DNA of 64,000 nucleotides from Xenopus tropicalis (taxonomy: Eukaryota > Chordata > Amphibia > Anura > Pipidae). Made by a program: the position numbers and the translations under genes. A model generated the notes under the pieces. That model had not been told where the DNA came from, searched no databases, and saw nothing but the letters and a program-made list of their open reading frames with translations. Location of the stretch: contig NC_030677.2 of the NCBI RefSeq assembly GCF_000004195.4, positions 175,200,019-175,264,018 on the forward strand, read 5' to 3'. Below, one piece after another: positions 45,001 to 56,667 of this stretch; within the stretch, counting starts at the first letter, position 1, and each line of letters begins with the position of its first letter.

Positions 45001-45392
45001 GAAAGAACAGAAGATTAACAATTTACATATTATCTCCATATTCTCATTTTAGAGTAAGGCTTTGGTCAATAAACAAAATGAGCGTTCTACCACCTTTCAC
45101 CAAATGTAACCACAATAGTCTGTTCCATTGGAATTTGTGATTAATGAGATTTTATTGTCACTTATGCAGATAAATATATCAACTTCCTAAAAGGAATAAA
45201 TACAAAGAAACAAATAAATAAGACTGTATATACATATAATAACCTATATGCTAAGCGTAAATAAAGCATATGCATAGCTGTAGCTAAATTATCATATCTG
45301 TAGGAATGGAGTGAAAATAGCTATAGAAGTATAGGGGTAATATCCTGCTATGTTTATTATAAGCCTAATAAATAGGGCTTGTTTTTTATAAC
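45001..45392. other. Unique AT-rich sequence
   Basis: No gene or repeat is recognised. Confidence 0.45.
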
Positions 45393-45520
45393 TAGCGATG
45401 AGCAAACATTTTTGTACAGGTAAAGTTTTGCAGCAAAATTTGCAGTTTTGACATCAGCAAAAATTTTTGCAACTCCACACTAGAAAGGAAAAAAAACAAT
45501 TTGCAAAGACAAAAAAACAT
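45393..45520. mobile_element. Left part of TAGTGATGAG-family MITE
   Basis: TAGCGATGAGCAAAC is followed by 'aagttttgcagcaaaattt'. A later block 'gactccaatgcattttagc' near 45757 matches 'gactccaatgcatttggc' at 2078 in the copy at 1917-2184, so the element may extend to about 45780 with foreign sequence in between. Confidence 0.6.
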
Positions 45521-46458
45521 CATCATCATTAATATGTGCCCCTTGCCTTCAGCATCAATCACTGGCATTGGAGCACTCCCCAGCCCTCCCCCTGTCTATC
45601 TGTCTGGGCACCGTGTTTGGAAACAAGTGGCAACATGGGAGCCTTTTCTATAAAGAACAGATGTAGCACAGTGGAAAGGAGCTTTTCTAACAAGGTAGGG
45701 AAATATATATATATGCTATTGCAGGGCTTAAAACTGACCAATTAAATTTACTGGTTGACTCCAATGCATTTTAGCAAATGCAAGATACTAGTTGGTATCT
45801 CTTATGCTATTAACTAAAGCAAGTGTTTATGCAGCTCTTAGTTTTTTAGGACACTATCAACTTTAACTTTATGACGCTCCCAAAATATTGTTATCAAGGA
45901 TCTTCAATCAGTTTCTCCCAAGCTGCATATTGTAGTGATCATTGTTAATCTGAAATAACCTGGCAAACCATCCAGTGAAGAACAGTGCCTGCAGGGCAAC
46001 CTTTTCCAGCAACAGAAAGTTCATCTACTTGTTTTTGTCAACATTGACAGCAAAGCCTTACTTTTCTATCTAGCAACAAGCGTACAAGAATCACTGAGAT
46101 GACTTACAATTATAGAATTATTGTGTTTCTCAGACTATTCTGTGAGCCTGTGAGTAAGTGCTATCAGCATGAAACACGTCAGGCTTTGTATTTGCCCACC
46201 ATGTATGTAAAGATTTATTTCTTTTTGCTAGAAAAGTTTATTTGAGCTCCTGCATTATTCTTACTGTTAGGTTTATTGGTTCTGGCTGTCAGAACACTGA
46301 AGTAAACTTTCCCTTTCTTGTTATTATTTTGCCTTTATTATTATTTAAAAAGTTGTGCTGACCACTAAATTGTAAACCAGGCGGGGGTGCAATGAGGTTG
46401 TGACCACAAAATTCATACAGACAAAGACAAGAAATCCTCTGTTCTCACCCATTATCAA
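45521..46458. other. Unassigned sequence
   Basis: No gene is seen. 'gcatgaaacacgtcaggctt' near 46168 resembles a frog repeat core containing GAAACGCGTCAGG. Confidence 0.35.
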
Positions 46459-46460
46459 TA

Positions 46461-46784
46461 CAGGTATCGGACCCCTTATCCGGAAACCCGTTATCCAGAA
46501 AGCTCCGAATTACGGAAAGCCCGTCTCCCATAGACTCCATTATAAGCAAATAATTCAGAATTTTAAAACTGATTTCCTTTTTTTATGTAGAAATAAAACA
46601 GTACCTTGTAATTGATTCCAACTAAGATATAAATAATCCTTATTGGATGCAAAACTATCCTATTGGGTTTAATGTTTTATTAATTTTTTAGTAGACTTAA
46701 GGTATGGAGATCCAAATTACGGAAAGACCCCTTATCCGGAATACCCTTGGTCCCGAGCATTCTGGATAATGGGTCCTATACCTG
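46461..46784 (-). mobile_element. TA-flanked MITE (CAGGTAT termini), reverse copy
   Basis: Begins CAGGTATCGGACCCC and ends GGTCCTATACCTG, with TA at 46459-46460 and 46785-46786. All family blocks are present and it is very close to the copy at 10630-10942. A 71-residue frame over the left part is a shadow of the element. Confidence 0.9.
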
Positions 46785-46786
46785 TA

Positions 46787-47389
46787 TATATAGGACATTA
46801 AGACATTTTGTGCATTAAGCTACCAAGAAATGCCCTCCCCTTTAAACAAAACAGGGATTGTTTGTCCATATATTACAATATATTCAAGCTGGCCAACTAT
46901 GTCACAGTCACCACCGGTCTGGCCAGTCCTACACTCACTTTTATCTGATTCATTAAGAATTCTACTGCTTCATTATACATTTTACACAGGGACTACATTG
47001 TACCTGCAACTTGCTTGCTTTCAAGGTTATAACTCCCAAATGGTTGCCTTTTTATTGACTGCTTTGTATATGAAATCTTATGGCTGTTTCCATCTCTTGG
47101 CTTTAAAGAAGATGTAAACCCTTAAAACAAATGAATTGCTAACAGTGTTCTTCTAAGCATTTTTGCAATTTAAATCTTTTTTTTTAAGGTACAAGACATT
47201 GCAAGCAAAGCAACAAAAGATTTTCCTTTTATTGGACTAGCAGGTGGTGCTGTTGCTTTAATTTCATTACATTAGCAGTTTAAAAAAACTGGTAATATTT
47301 TGAAAACTAGAAAACTATTTATATAAACATGCTCAGAAGAGCATTTTAAATTAAATCATTTTGTGGATAACAAGTAAGGTAGAAACACT
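46787..47389. other. Unassigned sequence
   Basis: No gene is supported. 'ctttaaagaagatgtaaacc' near 47102 is a T2-style end without a partner. Confidence 0.4.
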
Positions 47390-47985
47390 GTACATTATGT
47401 TTTGGGGGTTCTATACCAGCCCAAGGCAACCCCAGCCCTTTAGCAGGGAAGATCTGTGCCCCCAAAGATGCCCCAGTAGCTCCCATCTTCATTTCTGCTG
47501 ATTCCCTGCACATGCTCTGTGCTGCTGTCACTTACTGAGCTTAGGGACCAGCTCACAGTCGCAGTTACATCAAAAAAGTTGTGCACATCAAAAAAGTCAC
47601 ACAGTAGCTGCATTTCACAAATTTTTCAGCAGATTTGTGAATATTTTAGCAAAATGAAACGGGACAGATTCGCATATCACTATATGGCAGCTCAGAAACC
47701 AGTGCAATTAGCATCAGACTTCATTAATCTGCCATGTAGCATCAGTTTATATGACAGGTGGACTTCATTCTCTGATTGATAATTTCTGACAACCCCCTGA
47801 TAATTTCTGACAACCTTAGCTTTTTTACAGCTGCCTAGTTCACACTGAGCATGTGCAGGGTCACTGACACTTCTCCCAAAATCCAAGAAGGGGAGCTTCT
47901 GTGCACAGCTTTAAAGGCCTGGATCATTACTGTTATATGGATGTTTTACCTTTAGGCTGGTGCTGTATATTTAGTATATAACTCT
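47390..47985 (-). mobile_element. TTAA-type MITE (22610 family), antisense and interrupted
   Basis: 'ccccagccctttagcaggga' and 'cccaaagatgccccagtagc' near 47430-47480 are the reverse complement of blocks at 23058-23113. The part from 47690 to 47985 is the reverse complement of the left half. A TAGTGATGAG-type half element lies in the middle (47560-47683). Confidence 0.7.
47560..47683. mobile_element. Right half of TAGTGATGAG-family MITE
   Basis: 'gcatttcacaaatttttcagc', 'aaatgaaacgggacagatt' and CATATCACTA correspond to the right end of 40836-41111. Confidence 0.65.
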
Positions 47986-47999
47986 GGAGACATTTGCAC

Positions 48000-48102
48000 A
48001 TGGGTAGTAACCTATAGCAAGCTGCAGACTGAAACATTGCACTGGTTGCCATGGGTTACTGCCCAGGTGCAAATTTTCCCAGTGTTAATATATAAGCCCC
48101 GG
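48000..48102. mobile_element. Partial small MITE (14735 family)
   Basis: 'gggttactgcccaggtgcaaa' and 'ttttcccagtgttaatatat' match the right part of 14735-14909. Confidence 0.65.
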
Positions 48103-48239
48103 CATTTCTAGCTGTAGTCTTTTGTAGGTTTTAGTTTGCCTTATAGAGATGTAGCAGTAAATATGACACAATAAAATGCTGTGTGTAGATTTAGTGCTGG
48201 TTCCATTACATTAAAAAAAGCCAGAGCTGGAGTAACAAA

Positions 48240-48420
48240 ACAGCTTTTTTTTGTCATTTCTTGCAGCGGATGGTTTATATCATTCCAGAATTCAGGGATA
48301 ATTGGACAGGGCCACCATATATGAATTGTTTCACATTCTCTCCAGCATCTGTTAAAAGCTGTAGTAATGTTAAAAGTGTGTTTAATTAAGGCAATGCTAA
48401 AATATTGGCAAAATATTATT
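48240..48420 (-). pseudogene. L1-clade LINE ORF2 C-terminal fragment, antisense
   Basis: Minus-strand translation of about 48350-48250 gives RCWRECETIHIWWPCP followed by IIPEFWNDI. This is the Cys-His zinc-knuckle region at the C terminus of L1/Tx1-type ORF2 (CWRxC, HxWW.C), intact here. Flanking residues ALIKHTFN upstream and a frame-shifted LLLQLWLFLM downstream also fit. The fragment may extend to about 48690, where a minus-strand FTALYKKIENTFNDQ is seen, but that part is uncertain. Confidence 0.8.
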
Positions 48421-49084
48421 TCTGTTATCTAGACACTTACTTTTTTTAACTGGGTAACTTTTTTTGTCTCTTGTTCCAGTTATCATTAATGTAATGGATA
48501 CCATTATATATCCAATCTCATTTTAATCAAATTTACATTAAGCTTAATGTGACGATGAAGCTATTTTATACAGTAGATATATATTGTTTCTCATTACCAA
48601 ACCAATCAAACTGATCATTAAAAGTATTTTCTATTTTTTTGTATAAGGCTGTGAAGTTTCCACCATCTGCTGTGGCATCATTGAGTGATAAATTGATCTA
48701 CTATAAGAAAAGGGATATAGTTAAACTTCTAAAATTAGATTTTGAGCTGTTACTATATTGGTTTTAGACAATTAACAATCACTTTAACACAAGTCATGGC
48801 AATTTGGTGCCCCAGGCATTGCTATTGCATTCACTTACTCTAATAGAACAGCATTTTCAGTTATAACAGAGGTTCTGCACCTATATAAACCTTTGCTCAA
48901 TGAGAGCACAATAAATAGGACCCATATGGAAAATGCATTGTGCCTATTCTTTTAATCTAAAAAAAATATTTTTTTTCTTACAAAGTTGTATAATAAAGTA
49001 CTTTTTGAAAATGTGCAGGGAGGGCAACAGGCAGTTCATCCACTTCCATAAGGTGAAGGGCACACACAGACTTCCAACTGGTCA
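48421..49084. other. Unassigned AT-rich sequence
   Basis: Possibly further decayed L1 sequence up to 48690. Otherwise nothing recognisable. Confidence 0.35.
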
Positions 49085-49620
49085 TGCAACTTATTACCTT
49101 TATTTATACATCCAGGGTTTAACAGCAAATGGGCATACATCCTACATATGTTATTCCATGCAGGCATACAATTACAGGCAACATTCACATCGTCATACTA
49201 TCGAGAGGAAAAACGGCTCCAAACAGCAATAGCTAGACTGGATTATCTCACTTGTCTCCAGTCTTGGAATCCCTGTTCCCCACCTGTCTCACCAATCCGA
49301 CACTCCCTGCATTGTCCCTTTGCTATTCCGACCAAGCCTTTTCCTACTGGCAGACCAAAAGCCAATCAACCCCTCTAGCCTATTCTGTCCGCTTGGGTCC
49401 CTATCTGGTGGATTATCTACCAGAAAACCGTTCCTACTACCATCCTTGTGGGGGTAGTAGGCCCCTGCTAAATAACCTATCTTAGACACCTAGTGCCTGC
49501 TGCCTTCTCCAACCTGGTCTGTTGCTGTTCCCTTTCATAAAGACCCTGAACTTGGATGTGGTTCTCCCTTAATACCATTTTATCTATAGTTGGATATAAG
49601 CCTTACAACTAACTTATTTT
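49085..49620. other. C-rich block, possibly retroelement-derived
   Basis: The plus strand is C/T-rich with short overlapping frames (49148-49378, 49252-49485) that lack motifs. The composition resembles the blocks at 4205-5052 and 51125-51560. Family unproven. Confidence 0.3.
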
Positions 49621-50389
49621 TCTAATTATACTATCTTTGGGCTAACTAAAATAATAACATCTTACTCAAATGATTAAGTTATCATTTAAATGATTAAAGG
49701 AGAAGGAACGGTAAAAACTAAGTAAGATTTATCAGAAAGGTCAATACAGCCATAAGCACTTAAAGTAATGCTCCTCTATCAAAAGAAACACAGGATTTCT
49801 TTTTTGTAAACATGTTCTTAGGGTACCTGGCTTCTGAAGCTGTTTACTCAGGTATGGTAATGCTTTCTGCAATAAATATATTATTCTAGGTGGCACTAAT
49901 ATGGCGAATCTATTGGCAGTAAAATGCCAAAATGACTTTCCTTCTCCTTATGAAATCATTTCAGCTATAGTGACCCCTACATTGTAAGTATACATAGCCA
50001 TGCAAGTGTGCCCAGTGATGCAATTGCAGCAAACGTGGTGGTAAAATAAAAGCTTAAAGATATCGTTCTGTGTAAAAAAAGATGGCAAGAAAATAAACAT
50101 ATCAAAAGGCATCAATGTGTGAAAAACAGCGACCAAGCTGTGTAATGATTTCCACCATTGTATACCTTTGTGCAAAAATGTATGAAATTGGTATGGAAAA
50201 ATATGGTGTTCAACGATTGTGTTTTTTCTGGTTTGTTTCTGCTGAACTTACATGTTGCTTGAATTTTTTCCAGTGAGATGATGGAATTCATGTAGTTTTA
50301 AATAAAACACCCTTCATTTGTTTGACACTGATTTCTAAACCGTTTTTCTGGTATAAATTGCTAAACAGAGTATGATAATGAATACTTAT
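49621..50389. other. Unique sequence
   Basis: No gene or repeat is recognised. Confidence 0.45.
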
Positions 50390-50575
50390 CATAATGAATG
50401 CTCATAGGGGGCAGCCATTAGTGCCTAAAATGGCAATTTTCTATTTAAGATCACCCAATGGCACATACTAATAAAAAAGTATAATTTTACAAAACCCAGA
50501 TGAAGCAGGGTTTCATATATGACCTGTTTTATGCAATATATTTTTTTATTATCTGGGTTTATAGTTTTCCTTTAA
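50390..50575. mobile_element. Possible right half of a TTAA-type MITE
   Basis: 'gggggcagccattagtgcc' near 50408 and the end GTTTTCCTTTAA near 50564 resemble the right part of T2-like elements. The left half is absent. Confidence 0.35.
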
Positions 50576-50980
50576 GAGCATCTAGAGTGCAGATTGTACC
50601 ATGTATAATCTGGAGCCCCCCACTCTCTTTGGGGGGCTAGGCTTCATATGCCTATATCTGTTTCCCCAAACCATAGTACTGCCCCTCAGTGGTAAAAACT
50701 TATAGCATATGGACCGTTGTTTGGTTACTTTATTAGTTTTTTTTAGGTTTCTCCATACTAAACCTTGCATCTTTCAGGTGTAATGACTTCTACGTGAAAT
50801 GAACTGCATTAAGAGAAAATGTGAGACGATTTGGATGCTTCCGAAAATTGTTTTATCTTTTATATTTTTATGTGAGACATAAAAGGCCCCTTTACACAGA
50901 TTATGTTATTACAAAAATCTGTATGCAGTTTGTTCATGGCTACATTAAGAATATCTAGGGTTATATTACTTGAAAATGAA
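50576..50980. other. Unassigned sequence
   Basis: A short G/C-rich hairpin, 'gccccccactctctttggggggc', is visible at about 50616-50638. No gene. Confidence 0.4.
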
Positions 50981-51108
50981 TTTGGTTTTGGTTCCCAGTG
51001 TGCCAAGGAGGGGTTACATATTTTAATAGTTAAAAGACAGTCATTGGACTGTCTTTTAACTATTAAAACATGTAACCCCTTCTTGGCACACTGGGAACTC
51101 AAACCAAA
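50981..51108. repeat. Near-perfect hairpin, 62-base arms and 4-base loop
   Basis: Arms at 50981-51042 and 51047-51108 are inverted copies with four mismatches by eye, separated by ATTG. The stem contains 'agtgtgccaaggaggggtt' and 'aatagttaaaagacagtc'. It could be the centre of a foldback MITE, or a hairpin-RNA source. No flanking duplication was found. Confidence 0.9.
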
Positions 51109-51124
51109 TTGGGTGTCAGTGGAT

Positions 51125-51560
51125 CTTTAAAACAGATGAAACTCTTTATTCAACAGATGTTACACTTTAGAATGGTAGGTGCTGATCCAGATGTTACAAG
51201 ATCAACCCCAGAGATAGTACTTGCTACCTTGGTGAATCAGTCCCAAGCACTACGCAAAGCTCACAGTGGTCCCACACTCCAAGCATCTCTCTCTCCCTGA
51301 ACCCAACCACTTGAGTCCCTATACTGGCGCCTTGTCACTAGGCTAACCCAACTGGCCTCTTCTGACTGCTTCACTAACTACCTTGATCCTGACTCAAATT
51401 CATAAAGTGAGCTATTACAAATCTTTCCTTGTACATACTTCTCCTACTGGAACCTACGTCCCAGGTTCTTAGCAACACAACTTTTTCTCCAGAAAGTAGG
51501 CAAACTTTTTATAAAATATGGGCTTACTCCCCCAGTCCCAGATGTAATACAGGCCCACAA
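51125..51560. other. C-rich block, possibly retroelement-derived
   Basis: Starts with 'aactctttattcaacagatg', like an antisense polyadenylation region, followed by C/T-rich sequence with no long frame. Similar in style to 49085-49620. Confidence 0.3.
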
Positions 51561-53149
51561 TAGCAGGAACCCTCCTAGGGAAACCTTTACCCTCTTACAT
51601 TTGTATTAAATCTGTTCTCATTACATTGATACTAACACTTAAACCTTGTCTATAAAAATATGTATACTGTATTTTGTCATATTTGGTAATGACTGGATAG
51701 TGGAAAGTTTATATGTTGCCCTACTATCTTGTAGCTTCTGCTTTTAAATGTTATGTTATCAGGAAAATATTTAAGCCTCGCGGCATGCAAAGCACTTTGA
51801 CTGTAATGGCGCTTTCTGTTAAATCACAGCTGTCAAAATGGCCTCTCCTGCCAGAAGCTACTTTCAGTTTTTTTTGTAGGAATTTACCACTGCAGACAAA
51901 AATTCAATATGAAAGCATTATCACTAGTGCTGGTCCCTCTGGTCTTCCATTAGTGGTTGGACCATGATGCACTGGATGGTTAACGTCAGTGAGGGTCAAC
52001 AGTTTGTTGAGCAGCGCATCACTAAAAACACTCAAACAAGTAATTCAAATTTGCATTGTGCAATTGAAAATCCACAAAGAATTAAATCACATTAAGCCAC
52101 ATTTTATTCTAATTTTTGCAAATATTAATCATGTCCATTCATATCACTTATCATTAGATGCTTAAGTTATTGTATTGGAAGGCATGGAGACTTTATTATG
52201 CAGCAATTCATACCTTCCCTAATAGATTTTAAACTTAAACAAAGCTAACTTCTCTCCACTGGATTTATCCAGTTGCACTACTGGAGGACTGATTAAGCGA
52301 ATTTCAGAAAAGGTAAGCAGTTAATGATCAGTGCCTTTCTTGTTGCTGTTTGTTGCTGCTTGCTTAGCTTGCTGTTCTTGCTTGAACTGACTGAGAGTGG
52401 ATTAACAGAATGTGATTTTATTTATAAAGTACATACATAATACAGGGTTTTTATTTGACATTATTTACATACATTATCTCATTGCACATCATCATCCTTT
52501 TTTTCACTTGTGATGCCTATACAAACAGTTTGTGATGGTGATGTTATTGTAAAGAACTGCACAATTTAGGACGAGTTATAGTTACCTGATATTGTTATCT
52601 GCCTTTCTAACCTTACATGTTGGCAACATGCACTAAACGTTTCTATGGTCCTGACTTTTGGGAACCCAGTCTTGTATTGGTTTATTCTTTGGTCTTCTGT
52701 GAGCTGCACCTGCCTTCTCTCATAACCTGCAATAAAAACAACACACAGCCTTCAACACTTAATAATCATAGCATCTGATTATATAAAAAAACAAACTTGC
52801 TATGGGATATATTATCCACAAAGTTTAAAATGCAGAAATGCCATTTTAGAATTTAGCATGTAAAGGGTTAATGTGAAGCATGCTGTGAAGCGTAAAATCC
52901 CCTTGAGGAGGTTGAAGGAAAGTTCTCCTCATTGTCACACAGGAGGAAAGGGGATTTCCATAGGTAGATGGGCAATGAGTCACTTTCTCTTTGGTTGATA
53001 TAAGATAAGAGTGGGTGATGCCAGAAAACCTTAGGTTTGCCTCCTCAGAGTGGTGCCAAGGTGATCCATTAAATTAGGTTAACTAGTATTAGGCCAGATC
53101 TGTGGAGCTCAATGTAGGTGGTGACAGATAGAGGTAGATAGAGGGGAAA
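51561..53149. other. Unique sequence
   Basis: No gene, exon or repeat is recognised. Confidence 0.45.
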
Positions 53150-53157
53150 CCCTAACC

Positions 53158-53451
53158 CAGTGATCCCCAATCAGTGGTTCGTGAAAACATGTTTCTCCCC
53201 AACCCCTTGGATGTTGTTCCCAATTGCCTCAGATCAGGTGATTATTGTATTTTTATTTTTTGGTTGCATAAAAACCAGTTGTACTGCCAAATGGAGTTTC
53301 CTGTAGGCTGCCAGTCCACATAGGGGCTACCAAATAACCAATCACAGCCCTTATTCGGCACCCTCATGAATATTTTTTCACGCTTGTGTTGCTCCGCAAA
53401 TAATTTTACATTAGAGTGCGGCTCACAGGTAAAAAAGGTTGGGGATTCCTG
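53158..53451 (-). mobile_element. hAT-type non-autonomous element (GATCCCCAACC family), reversed complete copy
   Basis: Begins CAGTGATCCCCAATCAG and ends GGTTGGGGATTCCTG. CCCTAACC is present perfectly on both sides (53150-53157 and 53452-53459). The internal order is the reverse of 41958-42261 ('ccccttggatgttgttccc' near 53201, 'gtgcggctcacagg' near 53417). Confidence 0.95.
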
Positions 53452-53777
53452 CCCTAACCAGTAAATCTGTAATACCTTGTCCTCCGCCCCAGCCCACCTC
53501 CTATCCCCTCTCCCTGTTCCCTTTCTAGCCTGCACTCAAACAATTTGTCCTTGAATCCAACCCACTGACTTCATGCCCCATCCCATTAACATCACTGCTC
53601 CTCCACTGATGCCATGGGCCTCCCTCCTGCCCTGGCTGCTAGCAAGAAGTCTGAAAGATGGCAACCCTACCTCCAAGTCAAGCTCCGAATAATCTGCCTT
53701 TGTGCTGAACAGCCTGTTTACTAGGAGCACAAACATTCTTGGTTCTCACCTGAGCACCTCTTCTGAGGTAGATTTCT
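53452..53777. other. C-rich unassigned sequence
   Basis: The plus strand between 53475 and 53690 is C/T-rich. No gene or repeat could be named. Confidence 0.35.
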
Positions 53778-53781
53778 TTAA

Positions 53782-53980
53782 AGAGATACTGACATCTGAA
53801 CTGTTTTTTAAATGTAACATAACAATGTCTTTGCATGACCTTTAATAATAATGAAAAATATTTGCCCAATGCTTTTACTTTTACTTTTATGGGCTGCCAA
53901 ATGTGTGCAGCAGTAGTCCATTAGCATTAGAAGCTGCAACTGACAGGTTTAGAAGGGACAGTCAGGTTGTCAGTATCACT
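53782..53980. mobile_element. Small TTAA-type MITE (AGAGATACTGACA termini)
   Basis: TTAA lies at 53778-53781 and TGAA (one change) at 53981-53984. The ends AGAGATACTGACA and TGTCAGTATCACT are inverted. Non-coding. Confidence 0.65.
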
Positions 53981-53984
53981 TGAA

Positions 53985-56049
53985 GTCCTTGGCGTCATTA
54001 GTCTCTATGAATTTCATAAGCCAAAAACGCCTTTTGTATCTCCTCGCCCCCTTATATTTCCTTAGTGACATGTTCTCCCCCTGACTGACAATAAATGATC
54101 ACAAATCGCTAGCACTAAAGGCATTCTCTGTAGGGTGTGTAAGAGAAGGAGCATTTTGCAATGATACAGACACATCTAATTATAACACTGGTAGAGACAT
54201 CCTTCATGTATTCTCTTCCGCTTATACAGAGGTAAATAATAAAACACAAGAACACATTCTTTCAACTACAGCGGACTTGTGGAACTGCTTTGTTTTTGCA
54301 TAGAGACCCAGATTAATTCAGGTGCACTCTCACAGCTTTTGGTCTCTATATCAGTTATTAAACAATGTTTTTGATTCCAGGGAGCAGAAAAATCTGTTGT
54401 CGAGACATACCTATTCTTTGTGAAAAAAAAAACATCTAAAAAGTAATTTAAAAGAGAAGCCTTTTTATGTCTCACTAGAGATTTGTTTTTTAATTGAAAT
54501 CTGCAATCCCAATTACCAAAGCTGGATTTATTGACCTAAGGGGGAAATAGCTGCCCTGCACCACTATAAAAACAACTTGCTCTTGCTTAAAAGCATTGCA
54601 TTTTACAATACTAAACCAAGCCTCAATGCCTCGCCTTTATCACAAAATTACCTTTAAAGTATCTAATATGAATGTTTTGGAAAAAAAAGTCATATTTAAT
54701 TTATGTGTGACATATACAAATGTATTATTTTAGCCGCCCTCTACAGCATGTAAGTGCGTCATTTTTAATGGGGTAAAACAAATATTGTTAGCAACATTAA
54801 CTCTTTCACCTTAAATGCGCAGCAGAATGACCTCGTTGCTTTCTGTCCACCTCTAATAACTCAATCATTTAATGTTGTCGGAAAATAAATGTTTTCTGTC
54901 AGATTAATACTTTACACAACTTTCATTAAACTGTCATTTTCAAATCTGTTTCAATTTCACCTTCCTTTCTGCTTATTAGTTTTACTGCCTCAGTATATCT
55001 GATGACATGAAAGATTGCTTTTATTCTTGATGCACCTGTCCTCTCAAGGCTTATCTGCACTGACAATTCCCCAAAAGGTAAAGATGCATGAATTCACATA
55101 TTAGTATAGAGGAATGGCTGATGTATTAGGGTATTATTTTTCTGGGGGGAAATGCTTTAAGTAACACTTTTTTGACACCTTATAGATATGGGATTTTTTC
55201 TTTCTCATAAAGCTTTAATTTGACATTCTATTAGTTTTGAATGTACCAAAATACAGTTTTACAAATATTGTAATTCCAAATGTTTTCTTATATTCTTTTA
55301 GCAGACATTTTGTCAAACCAGTCCATGTCTGTATAAAGCACAAGGCCTGGCAGGTGGCTTGAGAAGACCCTGACAGGTGATTCAGGTGGCACTTTAATGC
55401 TTTTTTTAATGCTATTGGGCCAAGAGTCAGGTTTAAACTCTTTGCACCCCTAGCACCCCCCCCCCCCTGTTGCTCCCACCATTATCACTGTCTCTCTAGC
55501 TGCTCGCACCTCTCTCGCCCACCTGCTTGTCCCTCCTGCTGCCCCAGTTCCGGTGTGATCGCGTCCACTGGGGACTGAGTTGGTGGGAAATTCAAAAGGC
55601 TACCAAAATCTCCCACCCAGTCCCCAATGGAGATGCGGCCAGTGAGCAGCATGCCACCCCTCTATATTTGCCACCACTTGTGGCCTGCTCACAAATCAAG
55701 GCCTGATTGGCCCAGGGATAGTGTGAACATTTCCTGCCTGTAGTAGTATATTTAATAAGAATTTTTATTAAAAAAAAACTATACTCCCTGATGATGTATA
55801 TAAAAAGATATTGAATTAAACAGCTCATATCTAAAACCCTGCTTAATTTAAATCATAAATCATAAAAATATAATTTTTTATTAGAATGTGCTATTGGGTA
55901 ATCTTAAATAGAAAACTGCCAAACAAGGGCACATCAGGCAATTAATGGGAAAAGTTCTGTCTTTTACTCCCACACTATTTCCTGTTACAGTTAGAGCTGC
56001 ACTTTTTCTTGTCAGGTGATCTCTGAGGGAGCACATAGACCATTTTGCA
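53985..56049. other. Unique sequence, possible conserved non-coding block, poly-C run
   Basis: The part at about 54690-55020 has balanced, repeat-free sequence with TAAT-type words and could be tested for conservation. A run of 12 C lies at 55456-55467. 'gcagcatgccacccc' near 55647 recalls the hAT piece at 19180. No gene. Confidence 0.35.

Positions 56050-56086
<37 letters not shown>
56050..56086. repeat. (TG)n(TA)n microsatellite
   Basis: About five TG units are followed by thirteen AT units. Confidence 0.9.
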
Positions 56087-56092
<6 letters not shown>

Positions 56093-56667
56093 AGAGTGAC
56101 CCAACAAATGAGAAAAAATGTTTTCCCTTTAAGTTCTCCATAGTGGGAGATGTAGGCTTTAACCCTTTTCCTGCCAGCCATTTTGGTCAAAGCGGAACTT
56201 GTATTGCCAGACAGTTTTTGAACATTTTCCACTGTTTCACTTTAGGGGCCTTTCCTCGGGGGGACTTTTAGTTTACCCAGGAAAACAATATATCGTTTCA
56301 GAACAACCTAAGCTTTCAAAATATGGTAGAATTTTTGTGTAATTCCAATTCTGTAACAAGATATAGGCTTCTAAATGTCTAAAAATGCAAAAAAAATCAA
56401 ATTTTCCATAATATAATCACACATACTAGAAACAAAAATTATTTTATGCACGAATATACAACTGATTTGGAAAGTCCCATGTCTCCTGAACGTGCCAATA
56501 CCAAATATATATAATTTTATGGAGATTTCTCACTTGTATAGGTCAAAAACTCCCAGCAGTACACTACCAAATTTCCAAAGCACTGCTCCAAAAAAACTGC
56601 ATACTTTGGATTTCAAGGCCAAAAATTCCACTAACAGAAGGTTTATCCAAGAAAATTGTACATTTTT

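Noticed and set aside
50981..51108. Known microRNA precursor
   Set aside because: The stem is longer and more perfect than a typical vertebrate pre-miRNA and I recognise no mature miRNA in it.
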